Position numbers and translations under genes: made by a program. This document shows positions 17,682 to 25,162 of a DNA stretch of 64,000 bases, one piece after another. Source of the DNA: Devosia sp. (lineage in GTDB: Bacteria > Pseudomonadota > Alphaproteobacteria > Rhizobiales > Devosiaceae); NCBI GenBank assembly GCA_017794705.1, contig CP051235.1, positions 1,985,010-2,049,009 of the forward strand. Direction: 5' to 3'. The notes beneath the pieces were generated by a model. The model saw nothing but the letters and a program-made list of their open reading frames with translations, searched no databases and had not been told where the DNA came from. Within the stretch, counting starts at the first letter, position 1, and the number at the start of each line of letters is the position of its first letter.

Positions 17682-18283
17682 CAGATCTCGACCTCACGAA
17701 TGGTGGCGATGTCCTTGATGAACTCGTTGAGCGCCTGCAAGAGCATCAGGAAAAAGCCGAAGCTCATGATCAGCTTGATCGGCCACATGACCGGCCGCCA
17801 GGCTGTGCTGGAGCGTTCCAGCGTGCCGATCAACTCGCCCACCGCAGCGGGGCCGCCAGTGAAGAAGGCAACGATCAGGCTCCACAGATAGGCGAAATAG
17901 TCGAGCCCCCAGTGCCCCAGCGAATAGGTCAGCGAGCCAATGCCGCCGTAGATGAGGACGCCGAGGAAAAACATCAGGCAGATGACGGTGAAGGCGTCCA
18001 TCCAGGCCTTCTGCTTCGGTGTCCAGCCGCCGTAAAACAGGTCCATGCGTACATGGCCGTCCTCGCCGCCGCGCATGGAATAGGGCCCGCCCAGAATATA
18101 ATAGGCAACCATGGTGAACTGGGCCATTTCCAGCGTCCACAGGGACGGGTTGAAGAAGGTCTTGGAGATCGACGACCAGAGCAGGATGCCCATCAGCACG
18201 AATATGCCGTACATGGCGATGCGGCCGACATAATAGTTGAAGCCGTCGATGGCGCGGACATAGAGTTTGAGGAATTCAGGCAT
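17681..18283 (-). CDS. dctQ: TRAP transporter small membrane subunit (DctQ)
   Basis: A 200-residue protein with four predicted membrane helices, the small TRAP subunit. Family features include WTLEMAQFTMVAYYILGGPYSMR and GHVRMDLFYGG. The frame extends to 18406 inside the preceding gene, but the ATG at 18283 gives the proper N-terminus MPEFLKLYVRAIDGFNYYVGR and overlaps the amidohydrolase gene by 8 nt. It forms one transporter with the dctM and dctP gene products. Confidence 0.92.
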   Translation of the reverse strand: MPEFLKLYVRAIDGFNYYVGRIAMYGIFVLMGILLWSSISKTFFNPSLWTLEMAQFTMVAYYILGGPYSMRGGEDGHVRMDLFYGGWTPKQKAWMDAFTVICLMFFLGVLIYGGIGSLTYSLGHWGLDYFAYLWSLIVAFFTGGPAAVGELIGTLERSSTAWRPVMWPIKLIMSFGFFLMLLQALNEFIKDIATIREVEI

Positions 18284-19088
18284 GGCCGGCCCCGCTTGGT
18301 TCTCTTGCCGAAACCTCGAGCAAGGCCGCATCCAGCCACGGCGCCAGCCATTCCGCCATGTCCCGTTCGCTTTCAGGGGTCGGGACCCGGTCATTGCGGA
18401 TTTCAATCATGACGTTGGGCAACCCGTGCGGAAGGGCATGCACTTTCAACGTGTGTGTCACGCCGTCCTGGGGGCCGTACGGCATGTTGCGCCGCACATC
18501 ATAGCGGGTCTGGTGCTGAAGCTGACCGAGCAGCGCATCGGCCAACCGCGCGTCCTCGTCGTGCAGAATACCAATGTCATAGTTGCGCACCACACCGGCA
18601 TAGGTGGGGTTGAAGGTGTGAATGGTCACAAGTGCCGGAGGGCGGCCCTCGTTGATCCGCTTTTCGATGAGCGCGGAGAGCGTATCGGCGAATGGCACAT
18701 AATAGGTGAGGGTCCTGAGGTCCCGCTCGACCTTTGACAATCCCTCATTTCCCGGCACGACATAGACTTCGCTGACCGCCGGCATGGCGGCTTCCGCTTC
18801 CGGCGGGCGGTTACAATCATAGACCAGCCGTGAAACGTTCTGGGACACCAGCGGTGCATCCAGCAGGGCTGATAGGTGCTCGGATACGCCGCGTGCGCCG
18901 GGATCCCAGGCGATATGGCTTTGCAGCGCCTTCTCATCGAGACCCAGGTCGGCGAACTGCGGCGGAATGTGATTGGAGGCGTGTTCGCATACCAGCATCA
19001 ACTGGCGCGGACCGGCGGCATTGAGTACGCTCACCGTGCCGGTGTGCCTTTGATCGTCGGCGGTGATCTGTGCCCCGGTGGCCACCAC
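18276..19088 (-). CDS. N-formylglutamate amidohydrolase-like enzyme
   Basis: A 270-residue member of the N-formylglutamate amidohydrolase (FGase/HutG-like) family. Visible features are LVCEHASNHIPPQF, HIAWDPGARG, LVYDCNRPPEA, VTIHTFNPTY and the C-terminal VMIEIRNDRV, with likely metal-binding His/Asp/Glu residues. The start is a GTG at 19088; a second GTG follows at once. It is the first gene of the operon and lies divergent from rpiR. In histidine breakdown this family releases formate from N-formylglutamate, but no hut genes are present. I infer that it hydrolyses another N-acyl or gamma-glutamyl-type intermediate here. Confidence 0.85.
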   Translation of the reverse strand: MVATGAQITADDQRHTGTVSVLNAAGPRQLMLVCEHASNHIPPQFADLGLDEKALQSHIAWDPGARGVSEHLSALLDAPLVSQNVSRLVYDCNRPPEAEAAMPAVSEVYVVPGNEGLSKVERDLRTLTYYVPFADTLSALIEKRINEGRPPALVTIHTFNPTYAGVVRNYDIGILHDEDARLADALLGQLQHQTRYDVRRNMPYGPQDGVTHTLKVHALPHGLPNVMIEIRNDRVPTPESERDMAEWLAPWLDAALLEVSAREPSGAGHA

Positions 19089-19108
19089 GTCCCGTCCCTT
19101 GATGCGCG

Positions 19109-19130
19109 TTCTGAAACAAACTCTTCAGAA
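19109..19130. promoter_or_regulatory. Palindromic operator candidate 1 between amidohydrolase and rpiR
   Basis: TTCTGAA-N8-TTCAGAA is a perfect 7-bp dyad in the 142-bp divergent intergenic region. The half-site TTCTGAA recurs in the second site at 19150-19162. Binding by the adjacent RpiR regulator is inferred. Confidence 0.55.
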
Positions 19131-19149
19131 TCTGCGAGACAGTCAAGGA

Positions 19150-19162
19150 GATTTCTGAAATC
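19150..19162. promoter_or_regulatory. Palindromic operator candidate 2
   Basis: GATTTCTGAAATC is a perfect 13-bp palindrome (central T) containing the same TTCTGAA core as site 1. The sites are centred about 36 bp apart, placing them on nearly the same DNA face only if the helix is slightly wound, so cooperative binding is possible but unproven. Confidence 0.55.
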
Positions 19163-19230
19163 ATCCTTTCATCGGGCACAAACCGACGCTGGCCTTGTTT
19201 GTGCCCGGACAAGGGGCGAGACTTGGTGGG

Positions 19231-20118
19231 ATGAAAAACACAGCCGTGCCCAGCGATGACCTGACCGTTGCCGAACGCATGCGCCAGCGGTTCGACGACC
19301 TGACGCGCGCCGAACGGCAGCTGGCCAGCACCATGCTCGGCAATTATCCCGTGACCGGCCTCGGTTCGATCACCACGGTGGCGGAAGCCGCAGAAGTCTC
19401 GACACCAACCGTGGTGCGCATGGCCAAAAAGCTCGGCTTCGCCGGCTTTCCGCAGTTGCAGGCAGCGCTGAGAGCGGAGCTTGAGGCCACCATTTCCAAC
19501 CCGATCGTCAAACATGATCACTGGGCGCAGGACGCGCCGGATACGCACATTCTAAACCGGTTCGCGGCAGCGGCGATGGAAAACATGCGGTTGACCCTCA
19601 ACCAGCTCGAGCCGGACCAGTTCGACGCGGTGACCGGGCTCCTGGCCGATGAGAAGCGCAAGATTTATGTGGTTGGCGGGCGCATCACCCGGGCGCTGGC
19701 CGATTACCTGTTTACCCACCTTCAAGCCATCCGCAACGACGTGACGCTGATCGCCTCGAACTCAAACACCTGGCCGCACTATGTGCTCAACATGGCCAAG
19801 GGTGACGTGCTGGTTGCCTTCGACATCAGGCGCTACGAACACGATATCCTGCGATTGGCGGAAATGGCCCGGGAACGGGGAGTGAAACTGGTGGTGTTTA
19901 CCGACCATTGGGGCTCGCCGGCAGCGTCCGGGGCAGATCACAGTTTTCACGCCCGCATCGAGGCGCCCTCGGCGTGGGATTCCTCGATGGTCAGCCTGTT
20001 CATTGTCGAGGCGCTGATTGCCGCCGTGCAGAACGAGACCTGGAAAGATTCCAAGGAGCGCATGCACGAGCTGGAGCGGCTGTTCGACCAGACCAAGCTG
20101 TTCCGGAAGTTCATCTAG
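19231..20118 (+). CDS. RpiR/MurR family transcriptional regulator
   Basis: A 295-residue regulator. The N-terminal helix-turn-helix of the RpiR type spans about residues 15-85 (SITTVAEAAEVSTPTVVRMAKKLGF). The SIS domain, about residues 125-260, normally binds a phosphosugar or related ligand (RKIYVVGGRITRALADYL, DVLVAFDIRRY). It is divergent from the amidohydrolase/TRAP operon and most likely controls it through the palindromes in the shared promoter region. A TTG frame start at 19195 is possible, but ATG 19231 matches the family. The stop interlocks with that of phnN on CTAG. Confidence 0.92.
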   Translation: MKNTAVPSDDLTVAERMRQRFDDLTRAERQLASTMLGNYPVTGLGSITTVAEAAEVSTPTVVRMAKKLGFAGFPQLQAALRAELEATISNPIVKHDHWAQDAPDTHILNRFAAAAMENMRLTLNQLEPDQFDAVTGLLADEKRKIYVVGGRITRALADYLFTHLQAIRNDVTLIASNSNTWPHYVLNMAKGDVLVAFDIRRYEHDILRLAEMARERGVKLVVFTDHWGSPAASGADHSFHARIEAPSAWDSSMVSLFIVEALIAAVQNETWKDSKERMHELERLFDQTKLFRKFI

Positions 20119-20708
20119 CGTTGGGCGCTGCCACCGATTGCCGACATGGATTCCGCGATCGCCAGCAGCGCTTCGAGCATGGCGGCGGTGCTGACTTTCA
20201 GATCGCCTGAATTGTCGATGTGCACTGCCTCGAAACCCGGCTCGTCGATCCTTACTTCCCGGTCCAAACGGGAGGCGACTTCCGCAGCGCTTTCCCGTCC
20301 ACGTGCCACCAGTCTTTGAGCCCGTACGTCACGGTCCGCGCCAATAACGATCACCCTGCATTCAGGATATTTCCGCTTCGCCTCGGGCAGGATGCGCCGG
20401 GAGCCGTTGCACACCGCGACAAGTCCATTGTTGACCTGGTCCAGAATCGACAGCGGAATCACATATCCAAGCCCGTGCGCCTCCCAGCTAAGAGTGCATT
20501 CGCCACCCGAGTGTGCCCGTTCGAAGTCTTCGCGGGAGAGCGTGTCGTGATCCTCGCTTTGCTGATCAGCCTGCCGGGTCACCTGCCGCTTGGGAAAGAC
20601 GAAACGCGGATCGCCGGCGAGTTGTTCGGCGGCACGGGCCAGCAGCGTATCCTTGCCGGCGCCTGACGGGCCGACGACCAGAACCAGCCGCCCCCTGCCT
20701 TCACCCAT
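20115..20708 (-). CDS. phnN: Ribose 1,5-bisphosphokinase PhnN
   Basis: A 197-residue guanylate-kinase-like P-loop protein. Walker A is VGPSGAGKDTLL near residue 12. The family context FVFPKRQVTRQ and HGLGYVIP matches PhnN, which phosphorylates ribose 1,5-bisphosphate to PRPP at the end of the C-P lyase pathway. It overlaps the phnM stop by one base. The core genes phnGHIJKL are absent from this window, so the substrate may come from a distant locus. Confidence 0.9.
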   Translation of the reverse strand: MGEGRGRLVLVVGPSGAGKDTLLARAAEQLAGDPRFVFPKRQVTRQADQQSEDHDTLSREDFERAHSGGECTLSWEAHGLGYVIPLSILDQVNNGLVAVCNGSRRILPEAKRKYPECRVIVIGADRDVRAQRLVARGRESAAEVASRLDREVRIDEPGFEAVHIDNSGDLKVSTAAMLEALLAIAESMSAIGGSAQR

Positions 20709-21859
20709 CAGATCACGCGTTGGCCCTGACGCCAGACGGCGCGAATCACCGGCATGCCGTCAATCAGGGTTACCCGGGCGAAATCGGCGCGCTTGCCGAC
20801 GGCGATCTCTCCGCGATCTTCCAGACCGGCGGCCTTCGCCGGATTGCGCGACACTTTGGCGACGGCTTCGGGAAGGGAGATGTTCTCGGCAGCTTTCGGC
20901 AAGGCACAGGCCGCCTGCATCAAAGAGAAGGGCACATAGTCCGAACTCAGCACATCGAGGTGCTCCTGCCGGGCCAGCTCGGCGGCTGAAATATTGCCGG
21001 AGTGGGAGCGGCCCCGCACCACGTTGGGCGCGCCCATCAGAATGGCCAGTCCGGCATCCCGTGCCGCCGCCGCCGCATCAGCGGTGGTGGGGAATTCGGC
21101 TATGGCAATGCCGTCAGCTCGCGCCTCTTCGATATGTTCGGCGGTGGCATCGTCGTGGCTTGCCAGTGCCAGCCCGGCCGATTTGCCCATGTCGACAATC
21201 CCGCGCCGGTTGCGCCCGGCATAGCGGCGCTGGTCTTCCAGCCGTGCCTCGATAAAGCGCTCCATTTCCGCATCGGAGCGGCCGGTCTTGCCCTGGTAGT
21301 AGGCGTAATAGAGATCCATGGTCACGAATTGGCGTTGGCCGGGCGTGTGATCCATCAGCGAGGCGAGTTTCACCGGCTCGGCGCCATGAAACGTCTCGAA
21401 ATGGCTGAGCGCGTCCGAGGCCGACAGTTCGCAGCGCAGGTGCACAAAGTGTTCCGCCCGCAAGCGGCCATCGGCGCGAGCCGTCTTGATGGCGCCCAGC
21501 AGCACTTCGGCATGCTCGCCCAGATCGCCCTTGTCGTCCGGGTCGGAACCGAGCCGCAGCGCGTCGAACACGGTGGTGATGCCTGACGCGGCAACCTGCG
21601 CGTCGTGGGATTGCAGTGCGGCCATCGGGTTCCAGAACACCAGCGGACGCGGGTGGTAGTGGCTCTCGAGGTGATCGGTATGCAGTTCAACCAGTCCCGG
21701 CAGCAGAAAATCGCCTTCGAAATCCTCGGCAGGCGTTGCCGACGTCCCCGCATCGATCCCGGATATCAGGCCCTTGTCGAAATGAACCGACCCGTCGACG
21801 ATTTCGTCGGCAAGGATCAGGCGGGCGTTCTTGAATGTACCGGATGGAAGCGGAGCCAT
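20708..21859 (-). CDS. phnM: Alpha-D-ribose 1-methylphosphonate 5-triphosphate diphosphatase PhnM
   Basis: A 383-residue amidohydrolase-superfamily enzyme. The metal site LLPGLVELHTDHLESHYHPR near residue 50 is diagnostic of PhnM. Further features are the ASHDDAT segment and the C-terminal VGKRADFARV typical of the fold. PhnM removes pyrophosphate from the 5-triphosphate intermediate of phosphonate breakdown. The start overlaps the DUF1045 stop (TGATG), so DUF1045-phnM-phnN form one operon. Confidence 0.93.
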   Translation of the reverse strand: MAPLPSGTFKNARLILADEIVDGSVHFDKGLISGIDAGTSATPAEDFEGDFLLPGLVELHTDHLESHYHPRPLVFWNPMAALQSHDAQVAASGITTVFDALRLGSDPDDKGDLGEHAEVLLGAIKTARADGRLRAEHFVHLRCELSASDALSHFETFHGAEPVKLASLMDHTPGQRQFVTMDLYYAYYQGKTGRSDAEMERFIEARLEDQRRYAGRNRRGIVDMGKSAGLALASHDDATAEHIEEARADGIAIAEFPTTADAAAAARDAGLAILMGAPNVVRGRSHSGNISAAELARQEHLDVLSSDYVPFSLMQAACALPKAAENISLPEAVAKVSRNPAKAAGLEDRGEIAVGKRADFARVTLIDGMPVIRAVWRQGQRVI

Positions 21860-22557
21860 CAGGCGTCTCCGAATAGTTGATAGTCACCGATGCGGACAAA
21901 AGGTTTGCCCGCTTCGGGTTCATGATAGATGGAAATGGCGCTGAGGGCGTAGGTCTCGTCAAGAGCCGGCGCGAACCATTTGCGGGCCGCCTTGATGAAA
22001 ACGTCCTGCTGGCTGACTTCCAGCCGCCCGGACAGGGTCAGGTGCATGCGGAACTGGTTCTTGACGTAGGGATATCCATACTGGTCGAGCATTTGCACCT
22101 GCTCGGGGTTCAATCCGGCACTCATGCGCACCAGCCGTTCCTCGACTTCAAGCGGCGCCCGGAGGGGCTCGAAATAGTCAACGCAGTCAGCCGCCAGTTC
22201 GGTCAGCGTCTCATTCTGGTTCTCGGGCACCAGGGCAAGAAAGCCATCGATAATCTTGAGTTCCAGCTTGCCGATGGGCGCGGGTTTGAGGCGTGCCGAC
22301 AGGGCGCGCGCCACGGCCTCAAGCCGTGCACGGTCGACGCCAGCCGCCAGCCGCATCGGCGGTTTCAGCGTGGCGTGAAACCCGTACCGGCGTGGCGAGC
22401 GGGTGGCCTCAATGAACTCGTCGGCCGGAATCTTCTTGAACGTGGGCTGTTTCAGAAAGGTCTCCGCCGCGGCGTCACGGCCCAGCCATTCCGCGCTCAG
22501 CCGCCAAAGCGAACTTGTGCGTTGGGGCGCATAATAGATTGCGAAGCGTTCAGCCAT
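21859..22557 (-). CDS. DUF1045 family phosphonate-associated 2H phosphoesterase-like protein
   Basis: A 232-residue protein of the DUF1045 family, commonly encoded next to phnM and phnN. It begins ERFAIYYAPQRTSSLWRLSAEWLGRD and contains two H-x-T/L-type motifs, FHATLKPP (near residue 73) and MHLTLSGR (near residue 173), as in 2H phosphoesterases. Such activity would open a cyclic ribose phosphate. It is first in the DUF1045-phnM-phnN operon; a 68-bp gap separates it from hyi. Confidence 0.85.
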   Translation of the reverse strand: MAERFAIYYAPQRTSSLWRLSAEWLGRDAAAETFLKQPTFKKIPADEFIEATRSPRRYGFHATLKPPMRLAAGVDRARLEAVARALSARLKPAPIGKLELKIIDGFLALVPENQNETLTELAADCVDYFEPLRAPLEVEERLVRMSAGLNPEQVQMLDQYGYPYVKNQFRMHLTLSGRLEVSQQDVFIKAARKWFAPALDETYALSAISIYHEPEAGKPFVRIGDYQLFGDA

Positions 22558-22625
22558 CGGGAGAGAAACTCGACTGAGGTGTAAAAGGCGTCGTTAGCAT
22601 GCCGAATATGTCGGCGGCGTGACAA

Positions 22626-23387
22626 TCAATTCGCCGTGCCGGACGGGTAGGCGGTCACGGGCGCTCCGGTTGGCCGATATTCCAGCCCGATCAGCCCGTC
22701 ATAGCCGTTGGCCCGCAGCCAGCTTATCCAGGCTTGCCAGTCCATTCTGCCGGTACCGGGCTCATTGCGCCCGGGATGGTCGGCCAGATGGGCGTGTGCG
22801 ATGCGGTCGACGCGGCCCTCAAGCACCTCGGCGATGTCCTCGTCCATGACGAAGGAATGATAAAGATCGTAGAGCAGCCGCACTTCGGGCCGGTTCACTT
22901 CATCGACAATGTCCAGCCCCTCTTTGGTTGACGTCAGAAAATAACCGGGATGGTCGACTCGGTCATTGAGCGGTTCGAGCGCCAGTGTGACGCTGGTATC
23001 CTTCAGCACATCAGCCGCCCGTTTCAGGCAGGCGACAATTGCCTGATGCTGTTCTTCACGGGAAACCCCTTCGCGCGCATTGCCGGCCTGGGCAATCATC
23101 ACTGGTGCGCCGAGTTGGCTTGCAGTTGCGGCCGACTGGGCCAGCCCCATCAGGAATGCCTCATGGTTTTCCGGATCGGTCAGCCAGACCATCGGCTCGG
23201 CCACAATCGCGGCCAGTCTGACGCCGGTTTGGTCAAGCGCCTGCCTGATCTCAGCGACGTCCTTTCTCATCCAGCCCCAGAATTCCACTGTGTCGAACCC
23301 GGCTTGCTTGGCGCGGTGGATGCGGTCGGCAATCGTATCGCCTTCCTGCTTGAACAGCAGTTCGATACAGGCGGAATAATGGATCAT
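22626..23387 (-). CDS. hyi: Hydroxypyruvate isomerase family protein
   Basis: A 253-residue TIM-barrel of the hydroxypyruvate isomerase / xylose isomerase-like family. Features are GFDTVEFWGWMRKD near residue 30, the metal ligands in ALEPLNDRVDHPGYF, LYDLYHSFVMDEDI, HAHLADHPGRNEPGTG and IGLEYRP. It would interconvert hydroxypyruvate and tartronate semialdehyde. It is divergent from the aldolase/reductase pair, which handles the same semialdehyde, with a 26-bp dyad between them. Confidence 0.85.
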   Translation of the reverse strand: MIHYSACIELLFKQEGDTIADRIHRAKQAGFDTVEFWGWMRKDVAEIRQALDQTGVRLAAIVAEPMVWLTDPENHEAFLMGLAQSAATASQLGAPVMIAQAGNAREGVSREEQHQAIVACLKRAADVLKDTSVTLALEPLNDRVDHPGYFLTSTKEGLDIVDEVNRPEVRLLYDLYHSFVMDEDIAEVLEGRVDRIAHAHLADHPGRNEPGTGRMDWQAWISWLRANGYDGLIGLEYRPTGAPVTAYPSGTAN

Positions 23388-23419
23388 GGCGGACTTTCAG
23401 ACTTGCAGCTTGTTGAATC

Positions 23420-23445
23420 TGCCGCACAATATGATTGCAGCGGCA
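23420..23445. promoter_or_regulatory. 26-bp dyad between hyi and the aldolase gene
   Basis: TGCCGC-A-CAAT-ATG-ATTG-CA-GCGGCA is a 10-bp dyad with a one-base asymmetry. It occupies the middle of the 99-bp divergent promoter region and looks like an operator. The regulator is unknown. Confidence 0.5.
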
Positions 23446-23486
23446 AATATGCCAATCTCTGCAAAATAGGTTTGGGGAATAAGTGA

Positions 23487-24242
23487 ATGGACTGGATCAA
23501 GCAGCGGGTCATGGCGGGTGAGCGCTGCCTGGGTGTGGGGGCCATGCTGGGGTCGCCGATGGCGGTCGAACTGATCGGCAAGCTCGGGTTCGACTGGGTG
23601 TGGATCGACCACGAACATGGCGTTTCCGGCGCCCACGATCTGCTCGCGCAGCTGCAGGCGGCGGCCATCCACAAGATGCCGGCCGTGGTCCGGTTGCCCG
23701 CCAATGAATTGCAGCAATTCAAACAGGCGCTCGATTTCGGCGCGGCCGGGGTGATGGTGCCTTACGTCAATACTGCCGAAGAGGCGGCCCATGCCGCCAG
23801 ATGCTGCCGCTATTCGCCCGACGGACTGCGCGGCATTGCCCAATCCACGCGCGCCGCCCAGTTTGGTCTGGCCTTTGACGACTATTATCCGGTGGCGGAC
23901 GAAAACGTTTTGACCGTAGTGCAGATCGAAACGCCCGAGGCGGTTGAGAATGTTGAGGAAATCGCGGCGGTCGAAGGGGTGGACTGCCTGTTCGTCGGTC
24001 CATTCGATCTCAGCGTATCGATGCGGCTGACCAAGCAGTTTGATCATCCTGATTTCGTCGCTGCGCTCGATCGGGTGCTGGCGGCTTGCAGGGCCAACGG
24101 CAAGGCGGCGGGCATTTTGACGCCAACCCTGGAGCTCGCCGACGCCTGGCACAAAAAGGGTTTCACCTTCCTTGTGGTGGGCGGCGATGGCGGGTTGATG
24201 GCCAAGGCATTGTCGGGGCTCAAGGCACATTTTGACGGTTGA
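23487..24242 (+). CDS. HpcH/HpaI aldolase family protein
   Basis: A 251-residue class II (metal-dependent) aldolase of the HpcH/HpaI/GarL family. It has VWIDHEHGVSG near residue 40, ALDFGAAGVMVPYVNTAEEA, VQIETPEAVENVEEIA and FVGPFDLSVSMRLT. Members cleave 2-keto-3-deoxy sugar acids to pyruvate and an aldehyde such as tartronate semialdehyde. The start follows GGGGA. The reductase gene lies 32 nt downstream, which makes a GarL-GarR-like route plausible; the exact substrate is not shown by the sequence. Confidence 0.88.
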   Translation: MDWIKQRVMAGERCLGVGAMLGSPMAVELIGKLGFDWVWIDHEHGVSGAHDLLAQLQAAAIHKMPAVVRLPANELQQFKQALDFGAAGVMVPYVNTAEEAAHAARCCRYSPDGLRGIAQSTRAAQFGLAFDDYYPVADENVLTVVQIETPEAVENVEEIAAVEGVDCLFVGPFDLSVSMRLTKQFDHPDFVAALDRVLAACRANGKAAGILTPTLELADAWHKKGFTFLVVGGDGGLMAKALSGLKAHFDG

Positions 24243-24274
24243 GAGACATCTTAAGGGGACGCAAGGAGATCGAA

Positions 24275-25162
24275 ATGGCAAGGATCGGATTTATCGGGCT
24301 GGGAATCATGGGCAAACCCATGGCCCATAATCTTTTGAAGGCCGGGCACACGCTGGTGGTGCACAGCCGCAGCCCCGGCCCGGTGAACGAACTGGTGGAA
24401 GCCGGGGCGACAGCGGCGCCCAATCCAAAATCGGTGGCTGAACAGGTCGACATATTGATCACCATGCTGCCGAACTCACCGGATGTCGAAAAGGTCATCA
24501 AGGGCGAAAACGGCGTTCTGGAAGGTGCTCGTGAAGGGTTGATCATCGTCGACATGTCTTCGATCGCACCCGGTGTGGCGCAATCTCTGGCCAAACTGGC
24601 CAAGGAAAAAGCCGTGACCTTGCTCGACGCACCGGTCTCCGGGGGCGAGCCCAAGGCGATCGACGGGTCGCTGGCGATCATGGTGGGTGGCCCGGCAGAC
24701 GCCTTTGAAAAGGTCCAGCCGATCCTTTTGAACATGGGTGCCTCGGCGGTCCATGTCGGCGAGGTTGGCGCCGGCAATATCACCAAACTGGCCAATCAGG
24801 TGATTGTGGGGGTAAATATCGCCGCCATGTCCGAAGCCCTGACGCTTGCCGCCAAGGCCGGTGCGGACCCGGCCAAGGTGGTGGATGCGATTTCCGGCGG
24901 TCTTGCGGGCAGCACGGTGTTGAACATGAAGGCGCCGATGGTGCTCAAGGGCAATTACAAGCCAGGTTTCCGCATCGAATTGCACATCAAGGACCTGAAC
25001 AACGCCCTCGATACAGGCGCCATGGTCAATTCACCGCTGCCCCTTTCGGCGCAGGTGATCACCATGATGAAGAACCTCGCCGAACACGGCCATCAGTCGG
25101 ACGACCATGGCGGCCTGATCCAGTATTATGAGGAGCGGGCAGGGGTGAAGGTGCGGGGCTAG
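24275..25162 (+). CDS. garR: 2-hydroxy-3-oxopropionate (tartronate semialdehyde) reductase-like
   Basis: A 295-residue member of the 3-hydroxyisobutyrate dehydrogenase superfamily. The NAD(P) motif GFIGLGIMGKPMAHNL is at residue 5. DAPVSGGEPKAIDGSLAIM near residue 120 and GAGNITKLANQ with the catalytic lysine near residue 170 follow. GFRIELHIKDLNNALD matches tartronate semialdehyde reductases. AAGGAG stands 6 nt before the ATG at 24275, which excludes the longer frame from 24239. It converts tartronate semialdehyde to D-glycerate. The stop interlocks with the convergent FAD oxidase on CTAG. Confidence 0.88.
   Translation: MARIGFIGLGIMGKPMAHNLLKAGHTLVVHSRSPGPVNELVEAGATAAPNPKSVAEQVDILITMLPNSPDVEKVIKGENGVLEGAREGLIIVDMSSIAPGVAQSLAKLAKEKAVTLLDAPVSGGEPKAIDGSLAIMVGGPADAFEKVQPILLNMGASAVHVGEVGAGNITKLANQVIVGVNIAAMSEALTLAAKAGADPAKVVDAISGGLAGSTVLNMKAPMVLKGNYKPGFRIELHIKDLNNALDTGAMVNSPLPLSAQVITMMKNLAEHGHQSDDHGGLIQYYEERAGVKVRG

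Noticed and set aside
16092..17891. 599-codon open frame on the plus strand opposite dctP/dctM
   Set aside because: It is the antisense shadow of genes with clear family identity; the translation is His/Asp/Gly-rich without any domain.
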